55,254 bases of DNA from Frigidibacter sp. RF13 (GTDB lineage: Bacteria > Pseudomonadota > Alphaproteobacteria > Rhodobacterales > Rhodobacteraceae): NCBI RefSeq assembly GCF_026626305.1, contig NZ_JAPNUE010000016.1:1-55254 (forward strand), given 5' to 3'. The notes beneath the pieces are model-generated. The model did not search any database and was not told where the DNA came from. It saw only the letters and a list, made by a program, of their open reading frames with translations. Below are positions 36,307 through 44,651 of this stretch, in pieces; within the stretch, counting starts at the first letter, position 1; every line of letters begins with the position of its first letter. Made by a program: the position numbers and the translations under genes.

Positions 36307-36699
36307 CTACCGGCGCAGCAGCTCAAGCAGGCTTTGCGACATTTGCCGCGCCTGATCGAAGAGCTTGAGGTTCGCCTCGTAACTGCGCTGCGCTTCTCGC
36401 GCGTCGGCTAATTCAATCACCATGTCGACGTTGGAGCCGTCATAGTACCCGTTCTGATCAGCAAGCGGACTGCCGGGGTCGAAGACCCGCGTCAGATCCG
36501 ACCGGTCAAGTTCGACCTGCCCGAGTTCCACCCGCCCGGTCGCCCGACCGCCGTCCAGCTCCGTCTCGAAGGGCGCAGTCTTGCGGCGATAGCCCGGCGT
36601 GTCGGCATTGGCGAGATTTTCGGAGATATAGCGCAGGCGCATGGCCTGCGCCTCCATCCCGGAGGCTGAAACGGTAAGCGAATTCTCGAACGTGCCCAT
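36307..36699 (-). CDS. flgC: Flagellar proximal rod protein FlgC
   Basis: 130 residues. Starts MGTFENSLTVSASGMEAQAMRLRYISENLANADTPGYRRK, the rod-protein signature, and ends with a helix containing DAREAQRSYEANLKLFDQARQMSQSLLELL. FlgB, FlgC, FlgF and FliE build the proximal rod. Follows flgB by 8 bases. Confidence 0.95.
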   Translation of the reverse strand: MGTFENSLTVSASGMEAQAMRLRYISENLANADTPGYRRKTAPFETELDGGRATGRVELGQVELDRSDLTRVFDPGSPLADQNGYYDGSNVDMVIELADAREAQRSYEANLKLFDQARQMSQSLLELLRR

Positions 36700-36707
36700 G
36701 GTGATAC

Positions 36708-37094
36708 CTACCTGCGGCCAAGGCTCGCCCGCAGGATGCCGAGCGAGGTCTTGTAGATGGTGAGCGCGAAGTCATGGTCGCGTCGCACGTCGGCGGCGGC
36801 GACCATTTCGCCTTCAAGCGAGACCTTATTGCCGTTGGGCGACATATGACCGCCAGCGCGGTCGGAAATGGCGGTAAAACTTTCGCCTGCGGCCCCGGCA
36901 AGATGGCCGGGCCTTGTGGCGCGAAGCGAAAGGCCGGGACCCGCGCCATAGACATCGGCAAAGTGTTTGCCATCTTTCGCGCGGTAGCCGGGCGTGTCGG
37001 CATTGGCGACGTTTTCGGCGATGGCGCCGAGGCGGGCACCGGCATTTCGTGCCAGCGCGGATGCCATGCCCATGACTTCAGGGCTCTCAAACAT
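36708..37094 (-). CDS. flgB: Flagellar proximal rod protein FlgB
   Basis: 128 residues from ATG 37094 (MFESPEVMGM), which has the strong GGAGGAG site; a longer frame begins at 37130 but lacks one. The rod signature GAIAENVANADTPGYRAKD and the terminal helix RRDHDFALTIYKTSLGILRASLG identify FlgB. First gene of the nine-gene leftward operon and divergent from fliI; the 93-base gap between them must hold both promoters. Confidence 0.93.
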   Translation of the reverse strand: MFESPEVMGMASALARNAGARLGAIAENVANADTPGYRAKDGKHFADVYGAGPGLSLRATRPGHLAGAAGESFTAISDRAGGHMSPNGNKVSLEGEMVAAADVRRDHDFALTIYKTSLGILRASLGRR

Positions 37095-37137
37095 CGGGGC
37101 TTCTCCTCCGAGCTTTCCATCGAGCTTCAATCAAGGC

Positions 37138-37156
37138 TTAACCCCGATTCGTTTAG
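37138..37156. promoter_or_regulatory. CtrA-like site between flgB and fliI
   Basis: TTAACC, 7 bases, GTTTAG resembles the spaced TTAA half-sites bound by the alphaproteobacterial cell-cycle regulator CtrA, which controls flagellar genes in this group. The second half deviates. It is in the only intergenic space able to control both divergent operons. Confidence 0.3.
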
Positions 37157-37187
37157 AAAGGGTGAGCGTGAACAAAAGGGGGTCAGA

Positions 37188-38516
37188 ATGGCCGATGGCG
37201 CGCTGGAGCTGCTGAAGGCCGATATCGCGGGCTGCCGCGCCGCGCGGCCCTTCGCGCGGGTGGAAGGGGCCGGGCGCGGCCTGATCCGCATAGGCGGCGG
37301 TGGCCCCGACTGGCAGATGGGCGAGCGGGTGGTGCTGCATGCCGGCACGGGGCCGATCGGCGGGGAAATCGTGCTGATCGACGCGGACGGCGCTGCGATC
37401 CTGGCCGACGAGGCGCCCGACGGCGTGCGGCTGGGCGACCGGGTCGAGCGGGCAGAGGGCGGCGCTGTCGCGCCGCATGCAGGCTGGATCGGCCGGATCG
37501 TCGACCCGTTCGGAAGGCCCATGGACGGCAAGCCGCTGGCGCGGGGGCCGGACGCCCGGCCGCTTCGCGGCCACGCGCCCTCGGCCGCTGTGCGGCGCCG
37601 GATGGGGGGGCGACTGGAAACCGGCATGCGCTGTTTCAACACCCTTCTGCCAATAGTGCGGGGGCAAAGGATCGGGCTTTTCGCGGGTTCGGGCGTGGGC
37701 AAATCGATGCTGATGGCCAGTTTCGCCCGCCATCTCGACTGCGATGTCGCGGTGATCGCGCTGATCGGCGAGCGTGGGCGGGAACTGAGGGAATTCGTCG
37801 AGGATGTGCTTGGGCCTGAAGGCATGGCGCGCAGTGTCGTCGTCGCCGCCACCTCGGACCAGTCGCCCCTGGTCCGCCGCCGCTGCGCCTGGACGGCAAT
37901 GGCGGCCGCGGAATATTTCCGGGACAGGGGGGCGCATGTGCTGTTTCTCGCCGATTCCGTCACGCGGCTGGCCGAAGCGCACCGCGAGGTGGCGCTGGCG
38001 GCGGGGGAGCCTGCGACGATGCGCGGCCATCCACCCTCGATGTCGCATCTGGTCATGTCCTTGGCCGAGCGCGCCGGGCCGGGACCCGAGGGCGCCGGCG
38101 ATATCACGGCGGTCTTTTCGGTGCTGGTCGCGGGCTCCGACATGGACGAGCCGGTGGCCGACGTGCTGCGCGGCGTCCTCGACGGCCATGTGGTGATGGA
38201 GCGCGAGATCGCAGAGCGCGGCCGCTATCCGGCAATCAACCTTTTGAGGTCGGTGTCGCGGTCTTTGCCCGCCGCTGCGGACGAGCGGGAGAATGCGCTG
38301 ATCGCCGAGGCGCGGCGGCTTCTCGGCGCCTATGACCGGGCGGAGATGATGATTCAGGCCGGGCTTTATGCCGCCGGAAGCGACCCTTTGGTCGATGCGG
38401 CAATACGGGTCTGGCCAAGGCTCGATGCCTTCCTGGCCGAGGCGGAGACGGCAGGGGCAAGCGCCAGTTTCGCGCGGCTTGCCGATATACTGTCGGCGGC
38501 GGACCCTCAGAGATAA
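37188..38516 (+). CDS. fliI: Flagellum-specific ATPase FliI
   Basis: 442 residues. FliI is the type-III-export ATPase related to the F1 beta subunit. Walker A AGSGVGKS is at 156-163; IALIGERGRELREFVED, VLFLADSVTRLAEAHREVALAAGEP and the GAGDITAVFSVLVAGSDMDEP block are conserved. Start ATG 37188 (MADGAL) has AAGGGGG before it; the upstream extension of the frame overlaps flgB antisense. The stop overlaps the DUF1217 gene's stop by ten bases. Confidence 0.95.
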   Translation: MADGALELLKADIAGCRAARPFARVEGAGRGLIRIGGGGPDWQMGERVVLHAGTGPIGGEIVLIDADGAAILADEAPDGVRLGDRVERAEGGAVAPHAGWIGRIVDPFGRPMDGKPLARGPDARPLRGHAPSAAVRRRMGGRLETGMRCFNTLLPIVRGQRIGLFAGSGVGKSMLMASFARHLDCDVAVIALIGERGRELREFVEDVLGPEGMARSVVVAATSDQSPLVRRRCAWTAMAAAEYFRDRGAHVLFLADSVTRLAEAHREVALAAGEPATMRGHPPSMSHLVMSLAERAGPGPEGAGDITAVFSVLVAGSDMDEPVADVLRGVLDGHVVMEREIAERGRYPAINLLRSVSRSLPAAADERENALIAEARRLLGAYDRAEMMIQAGLYAAGSDPLVDAAIRVWPRLDAFLAEAETAGASASFARLADILSAADPQR

Positions 38517-39334
38517 AGCGACAGGCGGCTGCGCGCGGCCTGCGACTGCTGCAGAAGCGTGAGCGCCGTCGAGCCGTCGTTTGCCCCCGACAGGTCAGAC
38601 TGCATCTGCGAGCGGACGAGGAAGAGGCGGACGAGCTTTTCGGCCTGCGCCGGATCGGCCATGTCCTTCAGGTCTGTCGTGCCCAGCGCACTTTCGGCCC
38701 GGTCCTTCAGGATCACGAGCTGCTTGTCGATATCGACCTGGCTGAAGCTTCTCGGCAGGCCGAGCGCGGTCTGGATCACCTGTCGAAGCGGTGGCGAGCC
38801 CAGCGCGGTGTACCATTTTGCATCTACAGACATCGAGCGCTTGGCAATGTCTGCCAGTTCGCGCCGGGCGTTCAGGGCAAGCCGCATATCTTCGTTCTGC
38901 TCGCCTACCGCCGCCTCGAACCGCCGCGCCTCGTAGCGGGCGAGGATTTTTTGGGGAAAGTCGGAAAGGACCGTGTTTGGCACCGGAAAGTCACCGAAAC
39001 CGAAAGCCTTGGAAAATTCCAGATAGCGCTTGTCGGCAAGCCGGTTGCCAAGGCCGTCGGGTTTCAGCGTGCCGTCTTCGAGGATCTTCCTGAGGAAGGC
39101 CTTGTTGTTGATGTCGTCCTCAAGCCCGAACGCCGTGAGCGCGACATTCAGGAGCCGCCGGTCGGAGACGAGCTCTTCGGCCGTACGCACGCTGCCGATC
39201 TTTTCGCGGAAATAGGCCTCGTCGCGCTGGATGGCGCTGTCCTTCAGGAAGGCGCTTTTCTGCGCGTCGAGCGTGCGGGTCAGGAAGGCCCAACCCGCAT
39301 AGCCGCCCATCGGAACGACCGGCGCGAAGCTCAT
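38507..39334 (-). CDS. DUF1217-family flagellar-associated protein
   Basis: 275 residues, largely helical and repeated in pattern (LLNVALTAFGLEDDINNKAFLRKILEDGT, RYLEFSKAFGFGD). The DUF1217 family is common in alphaproteobacteria next to flagellar genes; the exact role is unknown. Start ATG 39334 overlaps the flbT stop by four bases (ATGA), so it is last in the fliC-flaF-flbT transcription direction. The last ten bases overlap fliI on the other strand. Confidence 0.87.
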   Translation of the reverse strand: MSFAPVVPMGGYAGWAFLTRTLDAQKSAFLKDSAIQRDEAYFREKIGSVRTAEELVSDRRLLNVALTAFGLEDDINNKAFLRKILEDGTLKPDGLGNRLADKRYLEFSKAFGFGDFPVPNTVLSDFPQKILARYEARRFEAAVGEQNEDMRLALNARRELADIAKRSMSVDAKWYTALGSPPLRQVIQTALGLPRSFSQVDIDKQLVILKDRAESALGTTDLKDMADPAQAEKLVRLFLVRSQMQSDLSGANDGSTALTLLQQSQAARSRLSLYL

Positions 39335-39735
39335 CCGCCGCCGGCGGCGAGAAGCCGCGCCTCCCGCGGAAGAAGCGTACGGAGTGCCTTCAGCGCCTGA
39401 TAAAACTGATCGTCCAGAAGCGCCTCTGTCGCTGCCGCAAGCTGGGCGCGGCTGTCCTGATCGCTGAGCGCATGGCTCAGCTGCTCGACACCGCGCATCA
39501 TTTGCACCTTGGCCTCTGCGGGCTTGGCGTCGCCCGCGAGCACGAGTTGCGCGATATAGCAGACGCGCCGGACGGGCGTATTGACCTCGCCCGGATGGAT
39601 CGCGTCGCGCAGCCGCAGGATATTGGCGTTCGGCGTCAGGATCGACAGGCGCGAACGCTTGTCGCCGTTTTCGATCACCGCGCCGTTGATCAAGACACGT
39701 TCGTGCGGGGCGAGTTTCAGGACAAGGCCGCTCAT
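39331..39735 (-). CDS. flbT: Flagellin synthesis regulator FlbT
   Basis: 134 residues. MSGLVLKLAPHERVLINGAVIENGDKRSRL and the RRVCYIAQLVLAGDA segment are typical. In Caulobacter FlbT binds the flagellin mRNA leader and represses translation until the hook is complete. Here the flagellin leader has two hairpins (41417-41442), consistent with a target, though binding is not shown. Start ATG 39735 overlaps the flaF stop (ATGA). Confidence 0.94.
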   Translation of the reverse strand: MSGLVLKLAPHERVLINGAVIENGDKRSRLSILTPNANILRLRDAIHPGEVNTPVRRVCYIAQLVLAGDAKPAEAKVQMMRGVEQLSHALSDQDSRAQLAAATEALLDDQFYQALKALRTLLPREARLLAAGGG

Positions 39736-40109
39736 CCCCTGTCCTCCTCGCGCCTCAGGCCGCGCATGACGGCAGTGTTGATCTCTACCAGAACGCCCAC
39801 GTCGGCCTGCCCGGCAAGAACCTTGCGGGAATGATCGACGGTAAATTCGGCAAGGTAGAAAAGCTTCGCGCGCAGCGCCTCCGGCAGGCCGTTCGCAGCC
39901 TCGGCCACATCGGCGGCGAGTACCGTCCAGAGCGCGCGATTGTCGTGAAGGGCACGGGCGAGCGCCGCGAAATTCGCCTTGGGCGCGGCAAGCGCTGCCT
40001 TGAGCTGGTGGGTCACGCGGGCGAAAGCGTCATATTCGATACTGCGGGGCGAGCGGGTCGCGGCAGTTGGGCTGGCATAGGCCGCCCGGGCCATGATCTG
40101 TGCGGTCAC
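39732..40109 (-). CDS. flaF: Flagellar biosynthesis regulator FlaF
   Basis: 125 residues. Contains the family's YDAFARVTHQL, NRALWTVLAADVA and LPEALRAKLFYLAEFTVDHSRKVL segments. In Caulobacter FlaF acts opposite to FlbT as an activator of flagellin translation and secretion. Start GTG 40109 with GGAAGG upstream; an ATG five codons in (40094) is possible. It is 84 bases after fliC and overlaps flbT. Confidence 0.93.
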   Translation of the reverse strand: MTAQIMARAAYASPTAATRSPRSIEYDAFARVTHQLKAALAAPKANFAALARALHDNRALWTVLAADVAEAANGLPEALRAKLFYLAEFTVDHSRKVLAGQADVGVLVEINTAVMRGLRREEDRG

Positions 40110-40164
40110 TTCAGAACCTTCCGATGGCTAGGGTGCAGGCGCGCGGTCTTTGCCGCGGCGGGTG

Positions 40165-40187
40165 GGGCGCCCTTCACGGACGCCCCC
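40165..40187. terminator. Hairpin between fliC and flaF
   Basis: GGGGCG (40165-40170) and CGCCCC (40181-40186) pair. The T run follows on the plus strand, the wrong direction for fliC, so it is a weak terminator for flagellin; it could instead trim the fliC message end while flaF is read through. Confidence 0.35.
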
Positions 40188-40193
40188 TTTTCA

Positions 40194-41411
40194 TCAGCGG
40201 AAGAGCGCCAGAATGTTCTGCGGCGCCTGATTGGCGATCGACAGTGACTGGATGCCAAGCTGCTGCTGGACCTGCAGCGCCTGCAGACGAGCCGACGCCT
40301 CCTCCATGTCGGCGTCCACCAGCGAACCGATACCGGCCTTGAGCGAGTCCGAGAGCTTCATCACGAACTTGTTCTGGATGTCGATCCGGCTTTGCGCCGA
40401 ACCGAATTCCGCCGCCGCGTCGATGCCCGTCTGGATCAGGCCTTCGATATTGGCAAGGGCCGCCGCCGCGCCCGAGGCGGTCGAGACGTCGACCGTCGAA
40501 AGCACGCCAAGGCCGCCGGAACCCGCATTCTTGAACTGGCCGCTGACGGTCAGGTCGGCTGTGCCGTTGTTGGTGAACACCAGCTGGCCGGCATTGGCGC
40601 TGTCATAGTCGACAGTGAAGTTCGCAATGCCAAGAGCGTCGATGGAGTTCTTCAGCCCGACCGCGACCAGATCGTCGGTCGAAGACGCGGCAAGCACGTC
40701 GTTCGCCGTCACCGTATAGCTCGCCGTCTTGTCGCCGATCGTGATCGAGACCTTGTCACCGGCTGCCCAGGTGCCCCCGTTCGAGATGGTGATATCGTCG
40801 GTTCCGCCGCCCTGGTCAAGCGAGGCCACGAACGTATCGCCGTCGGTCGAGATCGTGCCGCCGGTCGAAGCGCTGAAGACGCTCGACGCCACATAGCCGC
40901 CAATCGACAGATCCTGCGCGGTGATGGTTATCGAAGAGGTCGTCACAGTGCCGTTCGACTGCCGGTCGAGCGAGGCAAGCACATCCACGGTCGTCTGCGA
41001 GCCGTCAACCAGGTTCAAGCCGTTGAACTGCGCGGCGCCGACCACCGTCGAGATCTGGCTGCGCAGCGCCTCGATGTCGGTCTGGATCTTCGCACGGTCG
41101 ACGTTGTCTTCCTGCGCGGCGACGATCTTGCCCTTGATGTCGGTCAGAAGTTCGGTGACCGTTTCGGAGGCCTGGCGAGCCACGGCGGTGGTCGATTCAC
41201 CGAGCGAGAGGCTCGACGAGATCCCCTTGAAGCCCTTCACGTCGGCTTCCATCACCTTGGAGATCGCCCAGACCGCGGAATTGTCCTTTGCGGTCGCGAC
41301 CGACTTGCCGGTCGAAATCTCGTCCTGGGTCTTCATGAGGTTAGAGTTCACCGAACGCAGGGTCTGCAGGGCGACCATGGAGCTGGTGTTCGTCAGAATG
41401 CTGGACATCAT
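40194..41411 (-). CDS. fliC: Flagellin
   Basis: 405 residues. The conserved N-terminal D0/D1 (SSILTNTSSMVALQTLRSVNSNLMKTQDEISTGKSV...) and C-terminal helix (SQSRIDIQNKFVMKLSDSLKAGIGSLVDADMEEASARLQALQVQQQLG) flank a variable, Thr/Ser/Gly-rich middle (about 145-300) that forms the filament surface. The only flagellin gene here. Start at the first of two adjacent ATGs (41411), with AAGGAA upstream. The 5' leader holds two hairpins and a CtrA-like site lies farther upstream. Confidence 0.96.
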   Translation of the reverse strand: MMSSILTNTSSMVALQTLRSVNSNLMKTQDEISTGKSVATAKDNSAVWAISKVMEADVKGFKGISSSLSLGESTTAVARQASETVTELLTDIKGKIVAAQEDNVDRAKIQTDIEALRSQISTVVGAAQFNGLNLVDGSQTTVDVLASLDRQSNGTVTTSSITITAQDLSIGGYVASSVFSASTGGTISTDGDTFVASLDQGGGTDDITISNGGTWAAGDKVSITIGDKTASYTVTANDVLAASSTDDLVAVGLKNSIDALGIANFTVDYDSANAGQLVFTNNGTADLTVSGQFKNAGSGGLGVLSTVDVSTASGAAAALANIEGLIQTGIDAAAEFGSAQSRIDIQNKFVMKLSDSLKAGIGSLVDADMEEASARLQALQVQQQLGIQSLSIANQAPQNILALFR

Positions 41412-41416
41412 TTATT

Positions 41417-41442
41417 CCTTCGAAAGGGGGTGCTTTGCACCC
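41417..41442 (-). promoter_or_regulatory. Two consecutive hairpins in the flagellin leader
   Basis: On the minus strand GGGTGC/GCACCC pair around AAA (41442-41428), followed two bases later by CCTT/AAGG around TCG (41427-41417). The second hairpin's 3' arm is the start of the Shine-Dalgarno (AAGGAA), so its pairing would hide the ribosome site of fliC. A target for FlbT/FlaF is plausible given the adjacent genes. Confidence 0.6.
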
Positions 41443-41561
41443 GCGCCAAAGAGAGCCCGGAAGCGGGCCGTGCCGGTGTTCTGACCGTTGCGGAAGAAGG
41501 CCCTCGCCCTGACCCCGCGCCACCCCATCCGGGGCGCGAAGCCCACATTCCCGGCGAAAGG

Positions 41562-41576
41562 CTAACGTTTCGCTAA
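41562..41576. promoter_or_regulatory. CtrA-like site upstream of fliC
   Basis: CTAA, CGTTTCG, CTAA matches the spacing of CtrA half-sites (TTAA-N7-TTAA) with one change in each half. It is 150 bases upstream of fliC and 60 bases from the flgN stop. Confidence 0.35.
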
Positions 41577-41635
41577 ACCCTGCCCGTCGGCACCCGGCCG
41601 AATGTCTAGAAGTTGAGTGATCCCCTTCATCTGGG

Positions 41636-41983
41636 TCAGGCTCGCTTCTCGACCGTTCCGGGCCGGGTCATATGGCGTACGCTCTTGCCGTCGGCAGTAT
41701 AGGCCGTCAGCCCCTCGGCCGCGTCGCGAACGGCCTTCAGCCGCCCCGCCGCCGCCTGCACGCCGCGCAGCGCCGCGCCGATCAGCCGTTCGTTCACCCG
41801 CGCCTCTGCCGCGAGCCGCGCCAACGCAGCGCGCGCGGCCCCGCCCGCGCGCGGATGGGCGAGAAGCTGGTCGAGGAGTGCGGCCTTCCGCGCACCCGCC
41901 TCGGCAAGGGCCGCGATGCGACCGGCCTTCAGAAGCGCGCGTTCTTCGGTCAGGATCGCGATCAGATCGTCGATCTCGGTCAT
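41636..41983 (-). CDS. flgN: FlgN-like flagellar export chaperone
   Basis: 115 residues, almost wholly helical, with EIDDLIAILTEERALLKAGRIAAL and ALLDQLLAHPR as in FlgN. FlgN escorts the junction proteins FlgK and FlgL to the export gate; those genes are absent here. Identification rests on fold, composition and location rather than strong motifs. It overlaps the flgJ-like gene by four bases (ATGA). Its stop faces the fliC promoter region. Confidence 0.72.
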   Translation of the reverse strand: MTEIDDLIAILTEERALLKAGRIAALAEAGARKAALLDQLLAHPRAGGAARAALARLAAEARVNERLIGAALRGVQAAAGRLKAVRDAAEGLTAYTADGKSVRHMTRPGTVEKRA

Positions 41984-42276
41984 TTCTCGCCTCCCGCCGC
42001 CTCGGCACGCGCCTTCAGCGCCTCGAAAATGCTCTCCGACAGGCCGATACCCCCCTGTTGCACCATGGCCTTGGCCTGCGCCTCCAGCATGAAGCTTGCA
42101 TATTGTTCCTCGCCGATGCCGCCGCCGAAGGATTGCCGCGCTGTCGCGGAGCCCATCGGTTTCAGCATCTCGGCCAGAAAGGCGGCCTCGAATTCTTGCG
42201 CTGCCTGGCGAAGGGCGGCTTCGTCAACCGCCGTGGTCCGGGCGGGCGCGGGGGCGATGGTGCTGTCGATCTTCAT
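41980..42276 (-). CDS. FlgJ-like rod-binding protein (no muramidase domain)
   Basis: 98 residues matching the N-terminal rod-binding part of FlgJ: ALRQAAQEFEAAFLAEMLKPM and YASFMLEAQAKAMVQQGGIGLSESIFEAL. The C-terminal peptidoglycan hydrolase domain of enterobacterial FlgJ is absent, which is usual in alphaproteobacteria. The ATG at 42276 (MKIDST) is favoured; a TTG at 42288 would add four residues. Divergent from fliK. Confidence 0.82.
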   Translation of the reverse strand: MKIDSTIAPAPARTTAVDEAALRQAAQEFEAAFLAEMLKPMGSATARQSFGGGIGEEQYASFMLEAQAKAMVQQGGIGLSESIFEALKARAEAAGGEK

Positions 42277-42363
42277 GGATCGTTCCAATCCGAGCTATTT
42301 CCACCGATGAGACCAGAGGACGGTAAAGAAGCGGTAACCGGTGTCAGGGATGGTCTGCGGGCA

Positions 42364-43965
42364 ATGGCAGAAGTCATGGTGATTCCCTTGGACGCTTTTC
42401 CGTTCCTTGCCCCCGCTGGCCGCCTCTCCGGTCAAACCGCGCAGACCGTGCCCTTTGTTGCTGAGGGGGAGGCTGATCCAGCGGCGATGGCCTTTTTCGC
42501 GCTTTTCAGTCAGGCGGAGGTGGATCTGCCAGAGGCGCAGTCTCCGCGGGGATCTCCGGCCCCGGATGCCGATGCCGAGCAGCGCGAGGTCCCGGACGAC
42601 GCGATGGCGGAAGGGTTCGTTGCAACGCCGGCATTGGCGGCCCCGCCGCCACGGGCCGTACCTGAAGACCCGGCCGATCGCCGCGCTGTGCCAGAGGCTG
42701 CCACGGTCCCGCCAGGATGGAACTCATCAGCCCAGCCGACGGCTTCTGCGACCAACCAGAACGACGGGCCGTTGGGCACGATGCCCGACGCGGCGGTGAT
42801 GCATGCCCAGGCCGCATGGGTGACTGATCCCGAGAGATTGCCGGATGTGGCGGGCCAAAAGCCGCCGCCCACACAGGGGCACGAGTCTGACAGTATGACG
42901 CCCTTGCCGATCCCGACGCGCGGAGCCGAAGATCAGGCGGTAGATGCCAGGCCGCACACTCCGGAGCAGCCCACACAACCTGCCACTGAACCGGCGCCCG
43001 TCGAACTAGAGGTCGCGGGAGAGCCATCGCCCGTTTCAGGTGTACGGACTGCGACTGCAGCGGCAGATGCACCGGAAAAGGAACTTTTCACGGAGAAGTT
43101 CGCGCTGATCGTACACCCTCGGGGCCAGAGCATTCGCCCTGAGATGGGCCAAATTCCCGCCCATACGGATGGCTATCCCGACGCGGCCGCGGACCGGGTG
43201 GTGACAGAGCGGGAGATTACGGGTCAGCCGAAGCCTGCGGCAAGTGCGAAACCTGCGTTGGCAGACCTGTCGCACCGGATCGACTCGGTCGGGCGGCACG
43301 ACAAGGAGGAGGTGCAACGCGAGGCCGCTACTCCCACACCGCGCGACCCCGCCCCGCAACCGGGGCCCAGTGACGTACGCGCTGAAGGGCCAGCGGCCTC
43401 ATCGGGACCGACAATGTCCGCACCCAGCGTGGCTGCCCCCGATCAGGTCGACATTCCTGTTCCGGGTCCAGCTCAGGCGGACGCGGAGGTCACCATCGGG
43501 CGGAGCCCGCCAACTCCGGCTGCCACGCCGCCACATGCCGTACATCACAGCGATCATGGCGGCGCCATCGGGCGGCAACTTGCGCTCGGTCTCGACGCCC
43601 ATCGCGGCGGACCGGTAGAGGTGACGCTTTCACCCGAGGAGCTTGGGCGGGTGCGGATGGTCCTGCAGGGCGGTGAGGCTGGGCTGACGCTGACCCTGAC
43701 CGCCGAGCGGCCCGAAACGCTCGATCTCATGCGCCGCCATATCGACCAGCTGGCGCAGGATCTCCGCGATCTCGGCTATCGCAACCTGGCCTTTTCCTTC
43801 GCCAATGAGGGCGGCCAGCGTGGCGGCGGAGGGCAATTGCCGCAGCCGGATGGCGCCCCGCCAGACCTGTCGCGCGTGGATGCGCCGCCGCGCGACATCC
43901 CGCTTCCGGCCCGACCCGGTCAGATGCGCCTCGCAAGCGAAGACCGGCTCGACCTGAGGCTTTGA
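42364..43965 (+). CDS. fliK: FliK-like flagellar hook-length control protein
   Basis: About 533 residues. The first ~400 are low-complexity, rich in Pro, Ala, Gln and Asp as expected for the FliK ruler segment. The conserved C-terminal domain (about 415-495) has GPVEVTLSPEELGRVRMVL, LTLTAERPETLDLMRRHIDQLAQDLRDLGY. FliK measures hook length and switches export to filament type. The start is uncertain: ATG 42364 (MAEVMV) is chosen for its site; ATG 42307 or 42376 are alternatives. Followed by flgD after 10 bases. Confidence 0.85.
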   Translation: MAEVMVIPLDAFPFLAPAGRLSGQTAQTVPFVAEGEADPAAMAFFALFSQAEVDLPEAQSPRGSPAPDADAEQREVPDDAMAEGFVATPALAAPPPRAVPEDPADRRAVPEAATVPPGWNSSAQPTASATNQNDGPLGTMPDAAVMHAQAAWVTDPERLPDVAGQKPPPTQGHESDSMTPLPIPTRGAEDQAVDARPHTPEQPTQPATEPAPVELEVAGEPSPVSGVRTATAAADAPEKELFTEKFALIVHPRGQSIRPEMGQIPAHTDGYPDAAADRVVTEREITGQPKPAASAKPALADLSHRIDSVGRHDKEEVQREAATPTPRDPAPQPGPSDVRAEGPAASSGPTMSAPSVAAPDQVDIPVPGPAQADAEVTIGRSPPTPAATPPHAVHHSDHGGAIGRQLALGLDAHRGGPVEVTLSPEELGRVRMVLQGGEAGLTLTLTAERPETLDLMRRHIDQLAQDLRDLGYRNLAFSFANEGGQRGGGGQLPQPDGAPPDLSRVDAPPRDIPLPARPGQMRLASEDRLDLRL

Positions 43966-43975
43966 GGAGAAATCC

Positions 43976-44647
43976 ATGGACTTGTCCACTACCAGCCAGA
44001 CCAGCGCGGTTCGTACCAACCCGACGGGCCGCGCGCCCGAACAACAGGCGATATCGTCGGATTTCCAGATGTTCCTGAAGATGCTGACCGCGCAGATGAA
44101 GAACCAGGACCCGCTGAACCCGATCGAATCGTCGGATTATGCGGTGCAGCTTGCGACCTTCTCGGGGGTCGAGCAGCAGGTGAAGACCAACGATCTGCTC
44201 GCCTCGCTCACCGCGCAGCTTGGCGTCACCGCGATGGGCCAATATGCCAGTTGGGTGGGGATGGAAGCGCGTTCTTCTGCGCCCGCACCCTTCGCGGGGC
44301 AGCCCCTGACAGTCTATCCCACGCCCGCCAAGGGCGCCGACAAGACCGTTCTGGTCGCCTATGACGACAAGAACCGCGAGGTCTGGCGGCAGGAGATTCC
44401 CGTCTCGTCGAACCCGGTGCAATGGATCGGCACCACGGCCTCCGGCGGGCAGGTCCTGCCGGGGAACTATACGTTCAAGCTTGAGAATTATTCGGGCGGG
44501 CAACTTACGTCGACCGACAAGGTCCAGACCTTCAACCGGGTTACGGAGGTCCGCCAGAGCGCGACAGGCCCCCTTCTGGTCCTGACCGGCGGCGCGACGG
44601 TGGCGCCGGGCGACGTCTCGGCGCTCAGGCCAGGCGCGACACCGTAA
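43976..44647 (+). CDS. flgD: Flagellar hook-capping protein FlgD
   Basis: 223 residues. The N-terminal region has SSDFQMFLKMLTAQMKNQDPLNPIESSDYAVQLATFSGVEQQ, the FlgD signature, and the C-terminal half carries the FlgD Ig-like/tudor fold with GNYTFKLENYSGG. FlgD caps the growing hook. Start ATG 43976 has TGAGGAG. The hook gene flgE does not follow; instead ubiB lies convergent four bases away, so the flagellar region ends here. Confidence 0.95.
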   Translation: MDLSTTSQTSAVRTNPTGRAPEQQAISSDFQMFLKMLTAQMKNQDPLNPIESSDYAVQLATFSGVEQQVKTNDLLASLTAQLGVTAMGQYASWVGMEARSSAPAPFAGQPLTVYPTPAKGADKTVLVAYDDKNREVWRQEIPVSSNPVQWIGTTASGGQVLPGNYTFKLENYSGGQLTSTDKVQTFNRVTEVRQSATGPLLVLTGGATVAPGDVSALRPGATP

Positions 44648-44651
44648 GAGG

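Noticed and set aside
36774..37187. Upstream extension of fliI
   Set aside because: It is antisense to flgB and lacks a ribosome site; ATG 37188 has a good one and the family N terminus.
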